A stretch of DNA of 64,000 nt from Melanopsichium pennsylvanicum (Eukaryota > Basidiomycota > Ustilaginomycetes > Ustilaginales). The notes beneath the pieces are model-generated. The model made no database searches. It was not told the origin of the DNA and worked only from the letters and a program-made list of their open reading frames with translations. A program made the translations under genes and the position numbers. The stretch spans positions 372,001-436,000 of the forward strand of contig OAPG01000014.1 in the NCBI GenBank assembly GCA_900208305.1. The letters are read 5' to 3'. Shown here piece by piece: positions 38,770 through 49,553 of this stretch (its first letter is position 1; every line of letters begins with the position of its first letter).

Positions 38770-39738
38770 ATGACCAAGACCCTACACGAACGATTTCTTC
38801 AAGAAAAGACGGTGGCCATCGTCGGCTGCCCCTTCTCCGGTGGTCAGAGGCGCAAAGGTGTCGACACTGGCCCCGTCTCGCTCATCTCTGCTGGTATTTG
38901 CAAGCAGCTCGAGTCGCTAGGCTGGAAAGTGGATTTCAACGGCCACCACTCGTTCGACCATATTAATCAAGGCATTGATCAAGATACCGACATTGGCAAG
39001 ATGAAGCTCCCTCGAACCGTATCTGCCGTCACGAGGCAAGTATGCGATGCTGTCGAATCGCACACCAAGCAGGGCAAGCTTGCTCTCACGCTTGGGGGTG
39101 ATCACAGTCTCGCACTCGGCACCGTCTCTGGATGTTTGCGAGCTCACCCGGACGCAGCACTCATCTGGATCGACGCTCACGCTGATATCAACACGCCGGA
39201 CACCACCGACTCGGGTAATCTGCACGGCTGCCCCGTGTCGTTCTTGCTCGGTTTGCCAGGCACCGACGTGGAGCCATTCAACGAATGGGTGCCCAAGAAG
39301 GCTTTACTCAAACCAGATAGCCTCGTATACATTGGTCTGCGTGACATTGACGCCGGAGAGCGCAAGATCTTGAAGGAGCACAACATCAAGGCGTTCAGCA
39401 TGCACCACATTGACAAATACGGCATCGGCAAAGTGGTCGAGATGGCGCTTGACCACGTCAACGGTGCACCGGGTAGGCGCCAACGTCCCATCCACCTTTC
39501 TTTCGACGTTGATGCTCTCGATCCAAGTGTAGCTCCCAGCACGGGTACGCCGGTGCGGGGTGGTCTCACTTTCAGGGAGGGTCACTACATCTGCGAGGCA
39601 CTGTACGAAACTGGATGCTTGGTTGCGCTGGATCTAATGGAGGTGAATCCATCGTTGCTCGAGGATCGCGAAGCACAACAAACCATCGCGGTTGGATGCT
39701 CGCTCATCCGTTCGGCCATGGGCGAGACTCTTCTCTAA
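38770..39738 (+). CDS. CAR1: arginase
   Basis: Single exon of 322 residues. The enzyme hydrolyses L-arginine to ornithine and urea using a binuclear manganese centre. The metal ligands are all visible: His112 in GGDHS, Asp135, His137 and Asp139 in IDAHADINTP, and Asp246 and Asp248 in SFDVDALDP. The C-terminal DLMEVNP segment is also typical. Length matches cytosolic arginases (about 310-330), and there is no mitochondrial presequence. In fungi this is the first step of arginine catabolism as a nitrogen source. A TATA-like element about 95 bp upstream supports the start. Agmatinase and formiminoglutamase share the metal motifs, but the N-terminal GCPFSGGQ and full-length match favour arginase. 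Confidence 0.96.
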   Translation: MTKTLHERFLQEKTVAIVGCPFSGGQRRKGVDTGPVSLISAGICKQLESLGWKVDFNGHHSFDHINQGIDQDTDIGKMKLPRTVSAVTRQVCDAVESHTKQGKLALTLGGDHSLALGTVSGCLRAHPDAALIWIDAHADINTPDTTDSGNLHGCPVSFLLGLPGTDVEPFNEWVPKKALLKPDSLVYIGLRDIDAGERKILKEHNIKAFSMHHIDKYGIGKVVEMALDHVNGAPGRRQRPIHLSFDVDALDPSVAPSTGTPVRGGLTFREGHYICEALYETGCLVALDLMEVNPSLLEDREAQQTIAVGCSLIRSAMGETLL

Positions 39739-40588
39739 ACAAAAGAGCCTCCTAAAGTGCTCTATCCCCTTCAGGATGATCGTTGTGTATTTGTAATCTC
39801 AGACGAGTCGGCTTATAAGAAAACGAATCCTGATGTGATATCCCGTATTGCTCATACTGTATTATGCCATCTCTCTATACGCGCTGCGCATCCATTAAGT
39901 CTGTGAGTGTTGCTCTCTCCTGGCTAATGTTACTGGCTGCTGATTGCGTATCGGTCTAAGTTACTATTTCCCACGCGATTATTAGAGAGCCCTTTTTCAA
40001 AATCTAAAAAAAAAGAAAAAGAAAAAAAAAAAGATCAAATCACTGAATGCTTGAGCTCGTGCCACACAAACCGGCTGAGCCAGAAGCTGAGCCAGGGTCC
40101 GAGCATTATTCCACAGAGCAATGCAGTCAAGACACACAATGCGACACGCTGCACTCTTGATTCTCTCACATCACCTCCACGCCCTCATTCCGACGCCAGG
40201 CCAGTCAGCAAGAATCGCTTGTTCCGACAACAAGACAAGCCGAACCAGGCAGGGTGATTGGATTTCTGACACTTTCACTACACCAGGCCCAACCTGCGCA
40301 ATCCACTTCACTCTTTGGTCACCTCGACAGTATCGTTTATACCACGAAACCTCACCCATCACCACATCCGTTTCACCACACCACATCTTTCTTGGTCGCA
40401 ATCATCAATCAACCCTTTGCACTCCTATCCAACAACCTCCCTGATTCGCACCTGATCCAAATCAGTTTCATACAACAGCGAGACAGCCGGCGCAGCAGCT
40501 CCAAGACAAGCACGCCTCACTCAATCACAACCACATCAAGTACTTACAACCGACACTACTAGCTTTGGTGGAAGCGTCGATTCTGCAG
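39739..40588. promoter_or_regulatory. intergenic, arginase 3' flank and RING-gene promoter
   Basis: Tandem plus-strand neighbours. An A-rich run at about 40006-40033 separates the arginase 3' end from a C-rich, purine-poor leader before the RING gene. TACTGTA occurs near 39855. No gene is seen. Confidence 0.5.
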
Positions 40589-42451
40589 ATGGACACTGCA
40601 CCTGCCACTACGCACAGCCGTAGCCGCAAAACTCCAACTCCGGACCGCAACCTCGAATCCACCGTCCAAGTCGTCATCCACACCTCTCCTCCGTCTACGA
40701 GCAAGCTGCCTAGCCGCACCAAGCGAGAACGAAAGCCCAGCTCGAGTAAGTACCGAGTGATTTCTTCACTTGCCCGTATCACCACCTCACAGTTGTGCAC
40801 ATGCTTATCTTCACTTCGCCCTTAATCCTCCATGCTTTTTGCTCGCATTCAACCACCATAGGTCGAGACTCTCTCACTCCACCGGCACACGCGGATGAGC
40901 CTCCGAGAAAGATACCCAATCGTCCCAATCACAGCAACGACGCTGACACAGTCGCGACAAGGGCGCCTCGGAGCTCCAAGCCAAAGCAAGAAGAGGCAGA
41001 TGAAGAAGCTGGCAACGCAGCATCGTCTTCCATCAAAACCGCGCAGGATGACCAAGAAGCTTCTCGTGCCGACTCGGACAGCCACGTCGTCCGAGTATCA
41101 GCCACTACAAAAGCCAGGAGCTTTAAGCGCAGCACCAATGCACGCGACAAGACGCCGCAGAAACCGAAACCCATAACCGATCTAGCTAGCGAGCTCTTCA
41201 AGGACGACGACGACGACGACGACGATCAAGCAAAGGCGGCAATCGGAGCTGCTTTCAGCACCAGCACAGTAGACTCCGGCCATGTAGAGCAGGTCGTCCC
41301 TTGTCGCAAACGTAGACGAGCAGGTACAGACGACTCTCAAATCGATTCACATCCGAGTTCGGCTTCCTTTTCCACCGCTGTCGACGTCGATACTCCACAG
41401 GCCAATCCACCAGCTGATATTTCAAGTACCAACTCCTCAGACGCTGCTTCGCTCCAGCTTAGGATTCGGCAGCTCGAGATCCAGCTGGCTGAATCAAAAG
41501 CCAAGGCCGAGGCTAACGCCGGCATCGTCAGCGCGCAGCACGGCATCTTTGAGAATCTGCATGGTCAGTGCGTCTGCCACATTTGCCTGGAGCCTTCGTT
41601 CCGACCCTGTGTGCTAGCACCGTGCGGACACGTGTTCTGCATCCATTGTCTGCGATCGTGGTTCACCAAACCTCTCGCCAGCGAGGCTTCAGCACCCGAA
41701 GGCTGGTCACAAGCCGAAATCGATCGATACAACCGCTCGCGCACGCTCAAACGTAAGAAGATCTGTCCGTCGTGCCGTACCGAGCTCGCATGCCCTCCCG
41801 TCGAGGTGTTTTTAGTCAGAGATATGCTCGAAAAGGTCGACGAGGGTCTCAAGCTCAGCAAAGAGGCGGATGTGAACGTCCAGCTGGCCGAATCGAGCAT
41901 CGCGATTCTGAGCCAGGATGACAAAGCGCGTCTCAAGGGCGAAGATCTGCCAAAAGGCGCAAAGCTATGGGAGGACATCTTTGATCAAGACGGTCCACGA
42001 CGCATCATTTTTGACGAGGTGGATGGCGTGGCTCGCTGCGGCAGTTGCGGTTCGGAGATCTTGGACGGAGCCTGCAGCAATCCTTCATGCGGCATTGAGT
42101 ACGATTCGCATTCGGACTACGAGGATCTAAGACGTGGTCGGTGGGATGATATGGACGATTCCGACTCTGACCATGCGAGCGACGACGATGATGAGGATGG
42201 ATTTGGTGGGCCTAGGAGGGCTAGGAGGAATGGAGCGCTTGCTGAAAGGCTGGCCGACTTTGAGGCCAGACATGGTCGAAGTGAGGGGCTGCATGCAAGG
42301 AATAGATTGGAGTTGCCAGATGACTTTCCTGATGGCATCACGTTTATTGACTCTTCGGACAACGAGCGCGTTGTGCTAGATGGTACTGAGCCAGATCGTG
42401 AACGCAGGGCTCGTAATCATGTAGATGGAAGCGATGGTGGGATGAATGAGC

Positions 42452-42490
<39 letters not shown>

Positions 42491-43053
42491 TTGAGGATGA
42501 TGAGGATGATGGAGAGATGGATGACTTTATCGTGAGGGATGATTTTGAAGACGAGGATGGCGAGATGGATGATCTGGATAGGCCAAACTATTTCGACGGC
42601 ACTGCGAGTGAGGATGAGGTCGAGGGTGAGGTGGATGAGTCCCGATATGAGAGGTATGGAGAGAATATAAATGAGGATGACGAGGAAGAAGATGATTTCT
42701 TACCTGGGCCCAGGAGAGGCGGTAGAGGTGCTGCCATCGAGATCTCGGATGATGAAGAGAACGAAGATGGAGAAGGACGGGACTCGAGTGTGAAGTATAG
42801 GGGTAAGGTGGGTGGCAGGGCTGTTGTGGATGTTGAGGAGGAGGAAGAGGAGGAGGATGGAGATGAGGTGGCTAGGAGTGGAAGTGAGAGCTTGGACGAT
42901 GATGATCACGATGATAGTCAAGATGACCAACATGATGGTGGGGATCGGAGGGGATACCATTTGGGTAGTAGTACGGATAGTGGAGCTCGTCGTCGTCGTG
43001 CTGCTCGCATTATTGATGACGAGGAAGATGAGGATGATCAAAAAGAGGAATGA
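40589..43053 (+). CDS. RING finger protein with second Cys cluster and acidic C-terminus (two exons)
   Basis: Exon 1 is 40589-40745 and exon 2 is 40862-43053. The 116-nt intron has a GTAAGT donor and CATAG acceptor; the split Ser codon joins correctly to 782 residues. After a disordered Ser/Lys-rich N-terminus there is a short coiled-coil-like segment (LQLRIRQLEIQLAESKAKAE), then a C3HC4 RING beginning CHICLEP, with APCGHVFCIHCLRSW, a long insert and CPSC. About 90 residues later a CGSC...CSNPSC cluster looks like a small zinc ribbon. The last 270 residues are highly acidic, with a D12 run. RING, second zinc site and acidic tail recall yeast Psh1, the E3 that removes misplaced CENP-A/Cse4, but this resemblance is architectural only. 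A ubiquitin-ligase role is likely; the substrate is unknown. Confidence 0.9.
42454..42489 (+). repeat. (GAT)12 coding for 12 Asp
   Basis: Twelve perfect GAT codons in the acidic tail of the RING protein. The uniform codon use indicates recent slippage. Confidence 0.95.
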
Positions 43054-43133
43054 TTTGCCCGCAATGCAACAACATGTTTCTGGTGTCAATCTTGTCGTCG
43101 GGTGGCAAATCAAGTACGAGCCATTTGATTATG

Positions 43134-43135
<2 letters not shown>

Positions 43136-43179
<44 letters not shown>
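43136..43179. repeat. (CA)22 microsatellite between convergent genes
   Basis: Uninterrupted dinucleotide repeat of 44 bp, about 80 bp past the RING gene stop and 97 bp from the stop of the opposing gene. The whole interval between the two stops (43054-43276) holds nothing else recognisable. Confidence 0.95.
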
Positions 43180-43183
<4 letters not shown>

Positions 43184-43276
43184 TACATTCGGTCTTTCTG
43201 CCAATTGTCACACATGTCAACACGATGTGTGGATGGTGGGATATTGATCAAGGTGGATAGTAGGATGTGAGGGTTT

Positions 43277-44561
43277 CTAGACTCGTAAGGTTGATGGTGA
43301 GTTTGAGCGTGTATGAGGAGGGTAAAGATTTTTGGGGATTGGATTTTGGGGATGGTTTTGGATTTGATGTGAGAGTGATGGTGTTGAGATTGGGGGAGTG
43401 AGGGGTTCGGGTGTGTAGTATGAGATTTTTGGGTAGGGATGATTGAAGTGTTGTTTTTGTTGTTGTTTTTGTTTTTGTTGTTGTGAAGAGTGAAAGATAT
43501 TTTGGTTTGATGAAATATGATCGACGAAAATGAAAGCAGTCAAGTACATGATACCTGCTGAAACCAAACCGATTACTAACCCAACCACGGTGGCTACACC
43601 TAAAAACACATAAACCGGATAAAACTCTCTTACCAAACCCGCAACCAACCTATACGGAGTCATGGTAAACACAAAACCAATGCCCGAAACAAGGTACGTC
43701 AAAGGAGCAAACGCCATGACAACAGGTCGTAAAATGTACCAAACTACCAATCTTATATACCAATACATGAATATCAAAAGGTTCGAAACCAATTTATACA
43801 CAAGTAGAATCGGTACACTACCAAATTTCAAAAACCAAAAAATGTGCGAGAATAAGGAAACAACGTTATCCCAACCGATTTTAATCATATTATTGTTGTC
43901 ATTGTTGTTGTTGTTGAACCTATCGTTTGGGTTGGAGCATGTTAAATCATGATGTTGTTGTTCTTGATCTTGATCATTGGATGCGGTTGAATGGGACGAT
44001 TTTTCGGATGATGGAGATTTTCTTTTGAAACAAGTAGTTGAATCCAATTGCTTTTGCGACCTGTTTTTATTGTTGTTGTTTGACGATGATGATGATGATG
44101 ATGTGGGTATGACTGCATGATTGGGACTAGCTTGAGCAAACACTGTATTTGCTGGCTGCGATTGAATATAATCATCATCATCATCCGTATTAAAATGTAA
44201 ATAGTCGTCATGACTGAAATTGAATACATCAACCTTGTCTTTGCTCCGCCTTCTTTCCTCTTTCTTTACTACATTATGTTTACCGTCCTTGACACCATTT
44301 CGGGTTTGATGAAAGTCATGATTTTGCAAAACGGACACATTGGGAATGGTAAGCTTGTTGAGACTAGTCGAGTTGGTGGAATTAAAAATCAAAGGTTTGA
44401 CATAGGGTACGACCAAAGCGAGAAGAGCTGCAAAGATAGCTAAGCTGATGAGGTTTCCCAGTGCGCCTATAATATTGGGAAGTTGAGTGGTGCGTGGGTG
44501 CTGTTGTGTGCGAGTGCGGGTGCGAGTGCGAGGATGCGCAGAATGTTGGTATTTTGTTTTC

Positions 44562-44596
<35 letters not shown>

Positions 44597-44638
44597 CCAG
44601 GAATCTTTCGAGTGTATTGATGAGCGATATTGGTTCAT
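43277..44638 (-). CDS. membrane protein, possible Ldb16-like seipin partner
   Basis: Single exon of 453 residues from the first ATG at 44636-44638; the frame is open further upstream only from a GTG and through unlikely sequence. After a poly-Ser and Arg-Thr N-terminus there is one hydrophobic segment (near LISLAIFAALLALVVPYV). A long Asn/Ser/Asp-rich loop follows, then a compact block of several hydrophobic segments including FYPVYVFLGVATVVGLVIG, and a Gln/Pro-rich tail. A central block of this type, ending in a Tyr-rich LGVA segment and flanked by low-complexity arms, resembles fungal Ldb16, which works with seipin at ER-lipid droplet contacts. This is inference from composition and one short motif. 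Its start lies only 373 bp from the divergent HAD gene. Confidence 0.75.
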
Positions 44639-44967
44639 TGTGTGAAATGAAGTAAGCAATGACAGTTGAGATAGAATGGAATGAGGCAAACATGCACAAA
44701 GCTTTAGAAAACTGTAATGATGAATCGTTGAACGGTGCGTGGGTCCGAGCGTGAAAACCAAAGCCACAGTGCGAGGACCCTTAAACGCTTTTCTTTCGGA
44801 ACTCGGACTCACGTTTGGCACATTTTTTTTTTTCTTTTTTTTTCTTTTCCCCCTTTTTTGAGAGAGTGAAGATTTTCTATACACATTATTACGGTATTAA
44901 TATATTATTAATATTGTTTTGTTCATAACCGTAACCGTTTATGCTGCAACACAAACACTTTTGTACA

Positions 44968-45004
<37 letters not shown>

Positions 45005-45011
45005 TACTCGC
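44639..45011. promoter_or_regulatory. short divergent promoter with (CTCTCA)6
   Basis: Separates the Ldb16-like gene (-) and the HAD gene (+). It has T-rich runs near 44822-44860 and a perfect hexamer repeat at 44969-45004, just before the first plus-strand ATG. AT-rich TATTAATATATTATTAAT lies near 44895-44912. Confidence 0.6.
44969..45004. repeat. (CTCTCA)6 hexanucleotide repeat
   Basis: Six perfect copies ending 7 bp before the first ATG of the HAD gene. The frame stays open through it, but no ATG lies upstream in that frame, so it is most likely leader sequence. Confidence 0.95.
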
Positions 45012-47252
45012 ATGGCGACACTCATACTTGGAACCTACACCCCCCGTCCGGTAAAGCTTCTTAATAGCACTGCTCAGCGCCTTTCAGCTGTGATAAATTT
45101 CAACATGTCTGCACCATATCATCATCCTCATCATGACTATCATCGCGTTTCTGCAAGTCTACCACACAACAACAACAACAACAACAACAACAGACAGTGG
45201 ATGCACAACTCTGAACATCAAACACAGTCTCAACATCTGAGCTACTATCAACCATACCATCACATTTCATACGCTCAAGACTATCAGCGTGGCTACGATA
45301 CACAGTACTACAATGCACGCCATCATACACGCGCTTATGATCATGCATCCACATCATCCTCAGGCTACGATTCATCCTGGCAACATTCTTGCTACTCATC
45401 TCGATACCCAGAATACCAAGATGAATACCATGCGGCGCACTCGTACAATGCAAGCTACACCCAAGCTGCGCACAATTACGCGGCTGCGCAACCGCCTCAT
45501 GCAGCGTCGCCGCCCTCAAATTATGATTGCAACACAGCAGCTGCGGATGTGAAAAGCATTCAACGTGTTCCCGTTGCACCAAAAAAGATGCGACAAGCCT
45601 CTGTTGCAGCTGCAGCTGCTACAGCTGCTACTGCTGCGCAATCTCGTTCTTCACAACATCCTCACGCTGACTTCTCCCCACCATACTACCATACTCAACC
45701 ATATAACTACCCCCCACAAGTTGGTCCAGCTCGAAATCACTTTCACCAAAGTAGAGACCACCATTCTTGCACTCGCGCCTCTCGCTATCAACCTTACAAC
45801 ACAACTCCACAAGCTTCTGGCTCGGATTCTTGTACATCCACTCATCCCTCTTCTTTCAATCACTACACGTCTGCACTACGTTTAGCAGCCCAAATGGCTT
45901 TTGGTCAAGCGCAATTCATGCGTTCCCAACCTCGTCCAGAGTACATGATACAGGCAAATACACCATCCCAAACGCTCACCGAGGAAGAAGCAAAACATCG
46001 TAAGCTCTTGGTGGTGCTCGATCTGAATGGTACGCTCGTGTTTAGGGCGAAAAGTGGAAATGGTAGAGCATTGGATTCGGTCAGAGCTGTACCTCGACCC
46101 TACTTGAGTTGCTTTTTACAATATTGTCTTGGTCTTTCCTCTATCAACACCACCATTTTTGCCGATCAAGTCGAACGTGCCAAAGAGGTTGAGATTGCAC
46201 AGCGTCCTCATGGCTCACAATTCTGGGCGAATGCTCCACAACAGAGCAGAGGCCCCACCACCAGCGTTTTGGAACCGCATTCAAAGGGACAGGCCGAGGT
46301 GGTGGTATGGTCAAGTGCTCAACCTTACAATGTGGATTCAATGGTGCTTGCATCGTTTGATCAAGCGGTTCGATCCCGAATATTGCGTGTTTGGGCAAGA
46401 GACACGCTGGTTCCTGCAAGATTTTACCAGCACAAAGCGGAATCCATCAAAGATTTGGAGGTTGTTTGGGCCGAATTGAATGCGTTTGCCAACAATCTTG
46501 GTTCGCCAGGACGAATTTTGGCCGAAGATAGGCATCAAGCGGATCAATTGAGACCTGACGCCATTTTAGCTTGTACGAATTTGAATGATTCAACAAAGCA
46601 ACAACAAAAGGCAGAGAAAGCGAAATTGCAAAAGGAAAACCAACCAATGTCGGCAGCGCTAAAGGCAGCAAAAAGGGCGCAAGAATTGGGACCTTGGAGT
46701 TGGGAGAATACCGTCTTAGTGGATGATAGTGTGACAAAGGCGAGGTTGCAACCTTGGAACCACTTGTTGATTCCAGAATACGACAAGGTGGAGGCGGGAA
46801 GGATGAAGAAATTCATTCGTCAAGAGTTGGCAACTTGTCGTTTCGCGATTGATGAACAAAGTGGTTCAGCCGAACTCGAGTATGATTCTGATCTCTCGCT
46901 CACACAAGATAAGGCGGCGAGTATGTCTACCACCAACAACCATGTTTCTTGTGCAAACAAGAAGCCGATGCCGGAGAGTAGGCTTGATGATGTATTGCTC
47001 CAAACCATTGGAGTTTTGGAAACTCTACGTTACCAATCCAACGTTTGCGCGTTCATTTACTCTGGTGGGATTCAAGGGTATGGACAGGAAAGGAGCAAAG
47101 TGATTCTCACACAAGAGGAATACAAGGAGAGAGTGGAAAAGGTGAACACTCCTGAATACTGGGCGCACAAGGGAAGGCAAATTTGTGACAAGTTGGGCAT
47201 CGAGGTGAAAGCATGGGCGATGGGTGCTTCTTCTACCTCGGCACTTGTCTGA
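45012..47252 (+). CDS. NIF/FCP1-type HAD protein with DLNGT active-site variant
   Basis: Single exon of 746 residues if translation starts at the first ATG (45012). A second ATG at 45105 (MSAPYHHPHHDYH) is also plausible. The extra 31 residues contain Arg/Lys and no acidic residue, so they could be a targeting peptide. The N-terminal half is Tyr/His/Gln/Ser-rich. The NIF phosphatase domain begins near residue 330 with VVLDLNGTLV, then VVVWSSAQPYNVDSM, and motif III VLVDDSVTKARLQPWNHLLI. Related phosphatases (FCP1, SCP, Nem1) carry D-x-D-x-T. Here the first Asp is 337 but the second is Asn339, which would remove the usual general acid/base. The C-terminus continues the domain with IYSGGIQGY. 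Phosphatase activity is therefore uncertain. Confidence 0.88.
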   Translation: MATLILGTYTPRPVKLLNSTAQRLSAVINFNMSAPYHHPHHDYHRVSASLPHNNNNNNNNRQWMHNSEHQTQSQHLSYYQPYHHISYAQDYQRGYDTQYYNARHHTRAYDHASTSSSGYDSSWQHSCYSSRYPEYQDEYHAAHSYNASYTQAAHNYAAAQPPHAASPPSNYDCNTAAADVKSIQRVPVAPKKMRQASVAAAAATAATAAQSRSSQHPHADFSPPYYHTQPYNYPPQVGPARNHFHQSRDHHSCTRASRYQPYNTTPQASGSDSCTSTHPSSFNHYTSALRLAAQMAFGQAQFMRSQPRPEYMIQANTPSQTLTEEEAKHRKLLVVLDLNGTLVFRAKSGNGRALDSVRAVPRPYLSCFLQYCLGLSSINTTIFADQVERAKEVEIAQRPHGSQFWANAPQQSRGPTTSVLEPHSKGQAEVVVWSSAQPYNVDSMVLASFDQAVRSRILRVWARDTLVPARFYQHKAESIKDLEVVWAELNAFANNLGSPGRILAEDRHQADQLRPDAILACTNLNDSTKQQQKAEKAKLQKENQPMSAALKAAKRAQELGPWSWENTVLVDDSVTKARLQPWNHLLIPEYDKVEAGRMKKFIRQELATCRFAIDEQSGSAELEYDSDLSLTQDKAASMSTTNNHVSCANKKPMPESRLDDVLLQTIGVLETLRYQSNVCAFIYSGGIQGYGQERSKVILTQEEYKERVEKVNTPEYWAHKGRQICDKLGIEVKAWAMGASSTSALV

Positions 47253-47714
47253 ATCGCGCTCAAACAAAGAATCGCTCTAAAAATACACCAGCTTGGTAGA
47301 CTCAAGCAGTAAGTTGCAAAGCTAGAATTCAGTCTCCAGAGAGATCAACCCTTTGTGTGTGTGTGTGAATATGATATGTATGTGTTTACCCTTATGTGTT
47401 GTGATAGTGGATGAAAGCGGGACAAGTTGCTTAAAATGCATATAACTTATGAGCCTCCAACAATAATACACCAGTCTGCGTTATTCATTTAGTCATTTTT
47501 AGCACACTTTCATATTTCAGATGACTGAGCGGGTGTCTGTGCGCAGCTCCAAGAAAGGATCAACTTAGGGTCCATTTGACCATTCCCTCATTCCCTCATT
47601 CCCTCATTCCCTCATTCCCTCAACCCTCACCATCCCATTCACTCTTTACCGCTTTTCTCTCCAATCTCTGTCAACAAACACAAGCATCCTATTGTTACAC
47701 CAACCAGCGTGTCA
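47253..47714. promoter_or_regulatory. intergenic between tandem genes, with an octamer repeat
   Basis: Holds the HAD gene 3' end and the promoter and leader of the GID-subunit gene. GT-rich near 47355-47400. The octamer array at 47581-47620 is about 95 bp before the next ATG. No gene is seen. Confidence 0.5.
47581..47620. repeat. (CATTCCCT)5 octamer array
   Basis: Five perfect copies, pyrimidine-rich, in the probable leader or core promoter of the Fyv10/MAEA gene. Confidence 0.95.
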
Positions 47715-48965
47715 ATGATGGATTCAATCGTCGTAGAGTCATCCTCTCATCCCACCGAATCTGCCACCGTCATCGCCAATACCAACGCTCCCAACCTTGA
47801 TGGTATCCTCCTACTCGAAGCCCCTTTTGCCCGTGTACCCTTTGACGAACTACGTCGCCAGCAAAAGACTCAACAACGTCTCATCGAGCGTGAACTCTTA
47901 TTCGCCACCACTACATTCAACGATGTTTCCAAATCTCTAGGCTCCTCTTCATCAGGTTTAACAACCTCTGCTGCTCATGCTCATGTTGAGCTCGAGAAAA
48001 ACCTCGATGCAGTGGCTGCAAGACTCAAAAGTCTCAAACGTAAACTCAATTCTCTATCCGATGCCGCCAAAACAAGCCTTCGAATGGCTCAATCTCGCAC
48101 CTCACATCTTGAAACGCTTCACAACATCTCGGATGCCGACTCGGCCGAATTCCACGAATGGTCTCAAAATCGACTTGACCGCATGATTGTGGATTATATG
48201 CTTCGTAGAGGGTATCGATCCTCAGCACAAGAGTTGGCGGATACAAGAGGTATTACGGATCTAGTGGATTTGCAATTGTTTCAGCAAGTAGCTAGGATTG
48301 AAGACTCGTTGTGTCCGTCCAATTGGCGCAAGTCGAGTCAAGGAGCACAAGAGGTAGAAGAGTTGGTCAAGCCGAGTTGCACACTTGCCTTGGCTTGGTG
48401 TAGTGAGAACAAGGCGACGTTACGAAAGATCAGAACTCCGTTGGAGTTTAATTTGCGCTTGCAAGAATTTGTCGAGTTGACACGAACCAGGTCGACCGAT
48501 TCGATAAAGGATGCGATCGTTTATGCTCGTAGACATCTGCTACCCCTTGTTACAGCCACCAACGCTTCTTCCACCACCACCACCACCACCACCGCTGCGG
48601 GTGGTAATAATAGTAATAAATCTAACAACGCCGCCTCCGCCTCAACCATAACAGGAACAGGAGCGGATAAAGAAGCGGAATACGAAAGACTCGCACAGGA
48701 AGCCATAAGAAGACAAGTATCGCGAGCTATGGGTCTTTTGGCTTGCGGTCCGAACAGTTGGCCGTATGCGGATTTGTACAGTCCAAATCGTTGGAGCATG
48801 TTGAGGGATTCATTCCGAGCTTGCGCTTTGCAGATTCATAGTCTTCCTCCTCAACCTATGTTGCATATTGCTTTGAGTGCAGGGTTATCATCGCTCAAAT
48901 TACCTCAGTGTTATTCTGACCATTCCGTACCACCATCTGCTTTCAAACATGGAGCTATCGAAACG

Positions 48966-49000
<35 letters not shown>

Positions 49001-49427
49001 GTCGTCGTCGTCGTCGTTGTTATTACCGTTTGCTCACCATCAAGTAAAAAAGAATCGTGGTGGTGAGGAATTGAAGGGTAAACGTTATCAAGAACGAGGG
49101 AATGTGGATTGTCCGATTTGTGATATGGATGGATTGGGAAAGTTAGCAAAGGAAGTACCTTGGTCGCATCATCAAAATTCGAGTTTGGTTTGTAGTCATT
49201 CGGGTAGGATTATGGATGAAAATGATCCACCTTTGGTGTTGGGAAATGGTAGGGTTTATGCTCAAAGTACGATTTTGGAATTGGTTTCGGACGTATCTAC
49301 GACAATCATGCATGGTGGGTTGGAATGGGAAAAAGGTTTGCGGGATATTCATCCAGGGTTTGTAACTTGTCCAAGAACAGGCATGGTTTGCGATCTGAAT
49401 CAGGTTAGGAAGCTTTACATTTCATAA
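47715..49427 (+). CDS. FYV10: GID/CTLH ubiquitin-ligase subunit Fyv10/Gid9 (MAEA)
   Basis: Single exon of 570 residues from the first ATG (a second ATG follows immediately). An N-terminal helical region comes first, with PFARVPFDELRRQQK. Next is a LisH motif (LDRMIVDYMLRRGYRSSAQELA), then a CTLH/CRA region (ALAWCSENKATLRKI, then EFNLRLQEFVELTR), with a Thr/Asn and Ser low-complexity insertion. The C-terminal degenerate RING has VCSHSGRIMDENDPPLVLGNGRVYAQSTI and ends with CPRTGMVCDLNQVRKLYIS. This order and the MDENDPP-type RING signature are those of MAEA/Gid9. With Gid2/RMND5 it forms the catalytic RING pair of the GID E3 ligase, which in yeast degrades gluconeogenic enzymes. The poly-Ser run comes from (TCA)11 at 48966-48998. 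Confidence 0.93.
48966..48998 (+). repeat. (TCA)11 coding for Ser
   Basis: Perfect TCA repeat followed by TCG codons, inside the Fyv10/MAEA gene between the CRA region and the RING. Confidence 0.9.
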
Positions 49428-49553
49428 TTCCACATTACTGTATTCATCTCCTTTTTTTTTCTTCTTTTTTTTTTTAAAAATCATCTTGAATCGGTTTTTG
49501 ACTTTTGCTACTATCACCAGTGCAAAGACGATTTGGATGAAAAACAAAAGTTG

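Noticed and set aside
43136..43179. (CA)22 as a possible telomere-like or mobile-element end
   Set aside because: A plain dinucleotide microsatellite; no terminal repeats, target duplications or transposase nearby.
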